This document shows, in pieces, positions 6,251 to 10,496 of a DNA stretch of 12,058 nucleotides; the first letter of the stretch is position 1; every line of letters starts with the position of its first letter. The position numbers were made by a program, and so were the translations under genes. The notes under the pieces are model-generated. The model did not search any database and was not told where the DNA came from. It was given only the letters and a program-made list of their open reading frames with translations. Origin of the DNA: JAWWPG01 sp033850885 (lineage in GTDB: Bacteria; Actinomycetota; Actinomycetes; Propionibacteriales; Nocardioidaceae); the NCBI GenBank assembly GCA_033850885.1, contig JAWWPG010000068.1:1-12058 (forward strand), read 5' to 3'.

Positions 6251-6496
6251 GAATCCGCCGCCGCGCCACTGGAAGGCGACGTCGGTCGAGCTGTCGTTCT
6301 GGGCGCTCGCCCAGTATGTGAGGTGGCCGTTCTCGTCGAGGCTTTCGGCCAGCTCGGTGGTCCACAGGTCTCCCGAGGCGTTTAGCGGCTGGGCCTGGAT
6401 GAACTGGGGTCCGACGTCGCCGTTCCCACCCCAGCTGAACCACGACGTCCAGCCGCCGCCCGCCGCCACCGTGCCGGCTCCCACTGTCCATGCCAT
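6248..6496 (-). CDS. Free-standing copy of the C-terminal Trp-rich domain of the neighbouring 415-aa protein
   Basis: An 82-residue protein with seven tryptophans (3, 16, 19, 22, 45, 62, 77), Gly-rich and probably all-beta, ending AFQWRGGGF. Residues 3-82 match the last 80 residues of the upstream protein at 68 of 80 positions (85%), without a gap. It lacks a signal peptide and cysteines. Start ATG 6496 is set by TAAGGAG six bases upstream; the TAA there is the stop of the upstream gene. It therefore looks like a tandem duplication of the 3' end of that gene that gained its own start. By analogy with other gene families this could let a domain be supplied as an independent subunit, for example to build a multivalent assembly; that is inference. 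The ligand is unknown; a carbohydrate-binding fold is possible but unproven. Confidence 0.88.
   Translation of the reverse strand: MAWTVGAGTVAAGGGWTSWFSWGGNGDVGPQFIQAQPLNASGDLWTTELAESLDENGHLTYWASAQNDSSTDVAFQWRGGGF
6251..6490 (-). repeat. Duplicated 240-bp segment, copy 1
   Basis: Encodes residues 3-82 of the 82-aa protein. It is the partner of 6510-6749, with 68 of 80 residues identical, no gap and long stretches of identical bases (for example the region coding for HLTYWASAQND). The copies are 259 bases apart, start to start. Confidence 0.95.
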
Positions 6497-6502
6497 CTGT
6501 CG

Positions 6503-6509
6503 CTCCTTA
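6503..6509 (-). promoter_or_regulatory. Stop codon fused to ribosome binding site (TAAGGAG)
   Basis: On the minus strand the TAA that ends the 415-aa gene begins the TAAGGAG ribosome binding site of the 82-aa gene, six bases before its ATG. It is the same arrangement as at 6244-6250, so the duplicated unit may have carried this junction with it. Confidence 0.8.
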
Positions 6510-7754
6510 GCGTCCGCCGCCGCGCCACTGGAAGGCCACGTCGGTCGAGCCGTCGTTCTGGGCGCTCGCCCAGTATGTGAGGTGTCCGTTGCCGTCGAGG
6601 CTCTCGCCCAGTTGGGTCGTCCAGAGATAGCCCGACGTGTTGAGTGGCTCGGCCTGCACGAACTGGGGTCCGACGTCGCCGCTTCCGTCCCAGCTGAACC
6701 AGGACGTCCAGCCGGTGCCGGCCGCGACGGTTCCCGCACCGACGGTCCAGTACGGACCCGACCGGTACCACAGGTCGATCTCGCCGTGCCCGGCGGCGCC
6801 CTGGGCGAACACCAGGGTGTGCTGGCCGCAGTCGGTGACCGTGTCCACCGGTGTCCACACGACATCGGCCGCGGTCGCTCCGGTCTGAATGCTGATGCCG
6901 CTCATCTCGGTCTTCGGCGTGTCCGGATAGTCAGAACACTGGGTCATGTTGTAGCACTCGAGCGTCTGCACGGCCTGCCACAGCTCGGGGACGTTCTGGA
7001 TCGCGTACCCCGAGTTGTTGATCCCGGTGAACTCGCAGTTGTAGCTGAACCCTTGCGGTGACTGGCCGGTGAGCGTCATGACGCCGGTGAGGACATCACC
7101 GCTGTTCACGTTGACCGGGTCGGAGTGGAACGCCGCCCCGCCCTGCCCGTCGGCGTACCAGCTGGCCACGCACCAGTTGTTGCCGCCGAACGACCCGTTG
7201 TTGCCCCACTGCAGGACGGGCTGGTAGATCATCGAGGAGCTCTGGATGCCGTTGAACAGGTAGATCAGCTGGCCCGACTGGGTGGCCGGGCCTGGCGGGA
7301 CGACCCACGAGGTCGAGAAGGACGAGATGGCGTCGCTTGGCCGGTTCCAGTAGGCGTACGTGATCCACCCCGATCCGAGTGCCGGTGCCTCCAGCTCGGG
7401 ACGGGCAACGTTGTACGGCATCAGCGGCCTGGTCCCGGCGCGTTCCTCGATCATGCCGAAGTCGGCCAGCGTCTCACCGGACGCGTGGAGCAGCCGGTGG
7501 TGGCCTGCGGTGCCGTCCAGGACGCTGCCCGGCTCGACGCGGTGCACGAGCGAGCGGTGCCGGGCCCCACCCGGGGTGATCACCATCTCTGATGCCATGG
7601 TCGGACCTTCCGTGTCAGTGGGTTGGCTCTCGGCCGCGGGTTCGACGACGAGGTCTCCCTCGTCGGTCTGCCTGACCTGCTCCCCAGGCCCCACCCGCCG
7701 GACGGATCCCCGAGGTCGGGGTCCACCCGGCGGGGTGACCTCGTCGTCGTCCAC
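6507..7754 (-). CDS. Beta-rich multi-domain protein with a C-terminal Trp-rich module, function unknown
   Basis: A 415-residue protein. The N-terminus (1-52) is acidic/Pro-rich and disordered-looking. A motif TP-x-GG-x-R-x-R-x2-V-x-R-V-x-PG occurs twice, at about 7-24 and 60-76. Residues about 128-330 look like a beta-sandwich (GWITYAYW, STSWVVPP, LIYLFNGIQ, YQPVLQWG, CVASWYADGQGG, VLTGVMTLTG), with five cysteines (195, 240, 267, 273, 309). The C-terminal 80 residues are the module repeated in the next gene. No signal peptide is visible although the cysteines and sandwich suggest an extracellular-type fold. The start is uncertain: GTG 7754 has only a weak site, while ATG 7598 (residue 53) has GGAAGG seven to eight bases upstream and would give 363 residues. 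I considered an eqolisin-type (G1) peptidase, but the Gln/Glu spacing does not fit. It lies 32 bases after the 7787-8557 gene. Confidence 0.85.
   Translation of the reverse strand: MDDDEVTPPGGPRPRGSVRRVGPGEQVRQTDEGDLVVEPAAESQPTDTEGPTMASEMVITPGGARHRSLVHRVEPGSVLDGTAGHHRLLHASGETLADFGMIEERAGTRPLMPYNVARPELEAPALGSGWITYAYWNRPSDAISSFSTSWVVPPGPATQSGQLIYLFNGIQSSSMIYQPVLQWGNNGSFGGNNWCVASWYADGQGGAAFHSDPVNVNSGDVLTGVMTLTGQSPQGFSYNCEFTGINNSGYAIQNVPELWQAVQTLECYNMTQCSDYPDTPKTEMSGISIQTGATAADVVWTPVDTVTDCGQHTLVFAQGAAGHGEIDLWYRSGPYWTVGAGTVAAGTGWTSWFSWDGSGDVGPQFVQAEPLNTSGYLWTTQLGESLDGNGHLTYWASAQNDGSTDVAFQWRGGGR
6510..6749 (-). repeat. Duplicated 240-bp segment, copy 2
   Basis: Encodes the last 80 residues of the 415-aa protein, from WTVGAGTVAAG to FQWRGGGR. 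See copy 1 at 6251-6490. Differences are scattered single substitutions, so the duplication is not recent but both copies remain intact. Confidence 0.95.
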
Positions 7755-7786
7755 GCCTCGAGCCTGCGGTTCCGAGCTCGTCGTCG

Positions 7787-8557
7787 CTAGGCGTTCTCGC
7801 GCCGCCGGCCGGCCATCGCCGCCTGGGTCTTGGAGATGGCATCGGTGTCGCTGCGTAGCCAGTGCTGGCGGGGGATGCGGCGCCGTTCACGACGGCTCCC
7901 GACCGGCGCCCGGGAGGCGTAGTGCATGGCCTTCTCGCCGTACATCTGCGTCCAGCCCGCACCGGTCATGTCGAAGATGCTGATGTACCCCTCGGGGAGC
8001 AGCTGGAACGCCTTCTCGATCTTCGACATCTGGTCGAACTTGGTGCCGGCTCCGCGGAACGACTCGAACCATGCCGGGTACACGAAGTCGCTGACCTTGA
8101 CCCCGTCGATCTCGTAGGCGTCCGTGTCGGACTCGCAGGCGTCACAGACCTCGTAGGCGTAGAGCCGCCCGGCCGTGTTGGACGTCTGCTCGAGGGCGGT
8201 CAGGTTGATGTCGGGGTCGCCCAGCATCTCCAGCAGCTCGTGGCTGGTGGTCACCGTCCACGACAAGCCGTACTGGGAGTCGGTGGCGGCGAACACCTTG
8301 CCCAGCGGTAGCCCGTCGGGTGTCATGTCGTGGTAGCCGAGGGCTCCGGCCTGGTCGGAGTTGTCGAGGATGCTGATCCACCAGGCCCCGTCCTTCGGCT
8401 TGCTGCCGGTCGGAACGAAGCTGAGGGTGGCGTCCATGCCCCAGGCGGGAGCAAAGTCTCGGCTCACCTGGGTCTGCAGAGCCGGTACGGCGGCGCTGAC
8501 CTCGTCGTCCGTCAGCTGCGTGCTCGCATTGATGATGACAATATCGATCGTGGGCAT
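7787..8557 (-). CDS. Putative metallopeptidase-like protein with an HELLEMLGDP motif
   Basis: A 256-residue soluble protein, first gene of the minus-strand cluster. The centre has TTSHELLEMLGDP (His106, Glu107, Glu110, Asp114) followed by YAYEVCDACESD (Glu136, Cys138, Cys141) and a VSDFVYPAWF segment. I recognise this combination from bacterial proteins of unknown function that resemble zinc peptidases. HE starts the classic HExxH motif, but the second histidine is Glu110, so metal binding and activity are inference; Asp114, Glu136 or the Cys pair could complete a site. The C-terminus from about 220 is very basic (RRERRRIPRQ). No signal peptide is present: the N-terminus MPTIDIVIINASTQL begins a beta strand. 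ATG 8557 is set by GGGAGGAG at 8565-8572, seven bases upstream. Confidence 0.82.
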   Translation of the reverse strand: MPTIDIVIINASTQLTDDEVSAAVPALQTQVSRDFAPAWGMDATLSFVPTGSKPKDGAWWISILDNSDQAGALGYHDMTPDGLPLGKVFAATDSQYGLSWTVTTSHELLEMLGDPDINLTALEQTSNTAGRLYAYEVCDACESDTDAYEIDGVKVSDFVYPAWFESFRGAGTKFDQMSKIEKAFQLLPEGYISIFDMTGAGWTQMYGEKAMHYASRAPVGSRRERRRIPRQHWLRSDTDAISKTQAAMAGRRRENA

Positions 8558-8580
8558 AGTGACTCTCCTCCCGTAGCGCC

Positions 8581-8592
8581 CTGTTTTGACAG
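8581..8592. promoter_or_regulatory. Short inverted repeat between promoter and ribosome binding site of the minus-strand cluster
   Basis: CTGT-TTTG-ACAG is an inverted repeat with 4-base arms, just downstream of the TAAAAT box and close to the predicted transcription start. It could be a small operator. The arms are short enough to occur by chance, and it is not a LexA box of either known spacing. Confidence 0.2.
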
Positions 8593-8595
8593 AGG

Positions 8596-8601
8596 ATTTT
8601 A
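8596..8601 (-). promoter_or_regulatory. Candidate -10 box for the 8557-6024 operon
   Basis: On the minus strand this reads TAAAAT, one base from the consensus TATAAT and unusually AT-rich for this genome. A start near 8590 would leave a leader of about 33 bases containing the GGGAGGAG ribosome binding site. No good -35 is seen at 16-18 bases, so an activator or another sigma factor may be involved. Confidence 0.45.
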
Positions 8602-8645
8602 GACCTCAGACCGTTGCGACCGATATGGCTAGGTCCATCCTTCGT

Positions 8646-8691
8646 GATAGCCCCTTCGAGCTATCCGGGTGGCGAGAGCGCGGCCCACCCG
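8646..8691 (-). terminator. Two hairpins after the HNH lipoprotein gene, possible terminator
   Basis: Directly after the stop at 8698 (minus strand) is a 7-bp stem CGGGTGG/CCACCCG (8666-8672 with 8685-8691, 12-base loop). A second 6-bp stem GATAGC/GCTATC (8646-8651 with 8660-8665, 8-base loop) follows. There is no T-tract, so termination is uncertain, but the position between two transcription units is right. Confidence 0.35.
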
Positions 8692-8697
8692 TGATGG

Positions 8698-9594
8698 TCA
8701 GGGTTCGCAGCCGTAGCCGTCCCCGTCGCCGTCGAGGCGGTACGGGTCGGAGCCGGTGACGTGGATCGGCTTCAGCGAGTCGGCGATGTCGGCGCAGTCC
8801 AGGTCGTCGACGATCGGCAGGCACGGCGAGTAGCCGGGTTCGCAGCTGCCTCCGGGTGGTGGCGGCGAGCCGCTCGTCGGCGGATGGCTGGGTGACGGGG
8901 TGACCGGCGCGGGGGCCGCTCCGACGTACCGCCGGTAGGCGACCACCCAGTTGGCGGCCTCGATGTGCTGCGCGGCCGGAAGGGTCACGGCGCCGGAGCA
9001 GACCAGGTCGTGCAGCTTGTTCTCCAGGACGTCCTTGGTGCGGGCGCCCCAGCGGCCGGCGTACGGCTCCGGCCACAGGTTGGTGATGACGTTCGACCCG
9101 CCGAGCTCGAGGGAGACCAGGTGGTCCACCTCATGGGCGTACGGGACGTGCACCACGCCGTAGCGGGTGTACGCCTGCTCGGACTCGGCGGACGGTACGT
9201 CGCGCACGCTCGACGCATAACCCGACACACAGACGGCGGCCGCGCTGGTGGTGAGCAACCCGCCCGGTGTCAGGCGTGAGTTCGGCAGGTCTGCTAACGG
9301 GACGCCGGCCACATGCACTCTCGCCCGGTGCGGTGCTGCCGTCCGGTGGGTCGGCCTCGGGGTCGGGTGCGGCACTTTCCGGTGGTGGGTAGCCGGGGCT
9401 CGACGGGGCAAGCGTTGCGGGGTGGGCGCCGGGACCCACCGCGTGTGACGAGCCGGCTTGGGGTGGTGCGGCGTGCCGTGGGCGACCGGCGCGCCCGTCT
9501 GACCGGATGCGCAGGAGGCGACGGCGAGGCTCAGCGGCAGACAGGCGACAAGCAGTGCCCACCGTCGTCGACCGCTGAGCCGTGTGATCGTCAT
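8698..9594 (-). CDS. Lipoprotein with HNH-type nuclease domain and C-terminal Excalibur domain
   Basis: A 298-residue predicted surface lipoprotein. The signal peptide has RLSGRRR, a hydrophobic core and lipobox VASC (Cys28). Residues about 38-95 are a low-complexity Pro/His/Arg linker. The nuclease-like domain (about 95-225) has YAHEVDHLVSLELGGSN (His154, Asp157, His158, Asn168) and NLWPEPY, then an ENKLHDLVCSG segment; this is the common bacterial HNH variant with DH as the catalytic pair. A Pro/Ser linker leads to an Excalibur-type calcium-binding domain (about 262-298) with DLDCADI and the terminal DGDGDGYGCEP (Cys267 and Cys296 probably form a disulfide). A secreted DNA/RNA-degrading role at the cell surface is inferred. 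ATG 9594 has GGGGGA seven bases upstream. It lies 34 bases after the TPR gene, so probably in its operon. Confidence 0.9.
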   Translation of the reverse strand: MTITRLSGRRRWALLVACLPLSLAVASCASGQTGAPVAHGTPHHPKPARHTRWVPAPTPQRLPRRAPATHHRKVPHPTPRPTHRTAAPHRARVHVAGVPLADLPNSRLTPGGLLTTSAAAVCVSGYASSVRDVPSAESEQAYTRYGVVHVPYAHEVDHLVSLELGGSNVITNLWPEPYAGRWGARTKDVLENKLHDLVCSGAVTLPAAQHIEAANWVVAYRRYVGAAPAPVTPSPSHPPTSGSPPPPGGSCEPGYSPCLPIVDDLDCADIADSLKPIHVTGSDPYRLDGDGDGYGCEP

Positions 9595-9628
9595 CGTCGC
9601 GTCCCCCGATGCCGCCGACCGACCGAAC

Positions 9629-10243
9629 CTACGGTGTCGTGGTGGGTGTCGTCGGGGTCGTGCCGGTGGCCTTCGCGGGGTCGGTCAGCTTGGGGTCCAG
9701 TGCGATCGCCTTCAGGACGTCCTTGTCGCCGATCTGCGTCTGCCCGTTGGTCCGCAACAGCAGGCCGAGGTTCAGCCAGGCCGCGGCGTCGGTCTTGTCG
9801 GAGGAGACGGCACGCTGGTAGAGCGAGATGGCCTCCTTGGGGTCGCTGCTGGTCCGCAGGATGGCCAGGTTGAAGAGCGCCGGGTCGAACTTCGCGTCGC
9901 TGGCGAGCGCCGACCGGTAGTGGCCCTCGGCGAGCCCGTAGTTCGAGTTCGACGCGTCGATGAGCGCCAGGTTGTAGAACGCGTACTTGTTCGTGGCGTC
10001 GTACTTGAGCGTCTTGTTGTAGTCGGCCGCCGCACCCGTGAGGTCACCGGCGGCGTAGGCCTTCAGGCCGGCGCTGAGCGCCGCCGAGGCCAGCTTCGCG
10101 TTCGGCGCGACTTTCGTGGTGCCGGAAGCTTTCGGTGAGCCGCTCGAGCACGCGGTGGCGCCCAGGGCCAGCACAGCCGCGGTGACGGCCAGGGACTGGA
10201 AGAGTCGCCCGGTACGGCGATGGCTGCGTGGACCTTGGTTCAT
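9629..10243 (-). CDS. TPR-repeat lipoprotein
   Basis: A 204-residue predicted lipoprotein. The N-terminus RSHRRTGRLFQ, a hydrophobic stretch and ATACSSG (Cys32) make a lipoprotein signal, although alanine at -3 is a weaker lipobox. Residues about 50-180 form roughly four tetratricopeptide-like units: AGLKAYAAGDLTGAAADYNK, NKYAFYNLALIDASNSNYGL, FDPALFNLAILRTSSDPKEA and AAWLNLGLLLRTNGQ. These would make a helical protein-binding scaffold outside the membrane. The tail is TGTTPTTPTTTP, Thr/Pro-rich. ATG 10243 is preferred over the far upstream start of the open frame (10477) because it is followed at once by a proper signal peptide and has AAAGAG about eight bases upstream. First gene of a probable operon with the HNH lipoprotein; its partner is unknown. 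Confidence 0.9.
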   Translation of the reverse strand: MNQGPRSHRRTGRLFQSLAVTAAVLALGATACSSGSPKASGTTKVAPNAKLASAALSAGLKAYAAGDLTGAAADYNKTLKYDATNKYAFYNLALIDASNSNYGLAEGHYRSALASDAKFDPALFNLAILRTSSDPKEAISLYQRAVSSDKTDAAAWLNLGLLLRTNGQTQIGDKDVLKAIALDPKLTDPAKATGTTPTTPTTTP

Positions 10244-10364
10244 GTTGTTTGCTCTTTCGTAGGTTCGATCTGGGAGCCGGAGATCGGCTGCCCACGTTGG
10301 TACGGACCGGCCGCGCTCCGTAGAGAACGGCGCCTCAACACCCCCGCCGGCCCGAGCCAGATAC

Positions 10365-10393
10365 TTCAGACTATCGGTAAGGTTCAGACTATC
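10365..10393 (-). promoter_or_regulatory. Two 11-bp direct repeats upstream of the TPR gene
   Basis: On the minus strand GATAGTCTGAA occurs twice, at 10383-10393 and 10365-10375, 18 bases apart start to start, about 120 bases before the TPR start codon. Between and after them lies a possible promoter, CTGAAC (10382-10387), 18 bases, TATCTG (10358-10363). The repeats could be a regulator's binding sites overlapping the -35, or two sites for one dimer. The region is distinctly less GC-rich than its surroundings. Confidence 0.45.
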
Positions 10394-10445
10394 CCTAATC
10401 GACCGGGCACAACGGGCAAACAGCAAGATTGCCACGAAACGCAAA

Positions 10446-10475
10446 GCAGGCCCGCCAAGTATCTGGCGGGCCTGC
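10446..10475 (-). terminator. Rho-independent-type terminator of the collagen-like gene
   Basis: A perfect 11-bp inverted repeat, GCAGGCCCGCC and GGCGGGCCTGC (10446-10456 and 10465-10475), with an 8-base loop. It begins 22 bases after the collagen-like stop codon. On the minus strand it is followed by TTTGCGTTTCG, a broken T-tract. It separates the collagen-like gene from the TPR-HNH unit. Confidence 0.85.
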
Positions 10476-10496
10476 AATGGTGGTGCAGGTCGTGCT

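Noticed and set aside
6507..7754. Assignment of the 415-aa protein to the eqolisin (G1) peptidases
   Set aside because: The beta-sandwich character is similar, but the distance between candidate Gln182 and Glu241 does not match the known Gln/Glu pair and there is no signal or propeptide.
8586..8591. Perfect TTGACA on the + strand as a -35 box
   Set aside because: No TANNNT box at 16-19 bases downstream and no + strand gene to the right.
8581..8592. LexA (SOS) box
   Set aside because: The CTGT/ACAG arms are separated by 4 bases, not the 8 of the enterobacterial site, and the actinobacterial CGAAC-N4-GTTCG form is absent.
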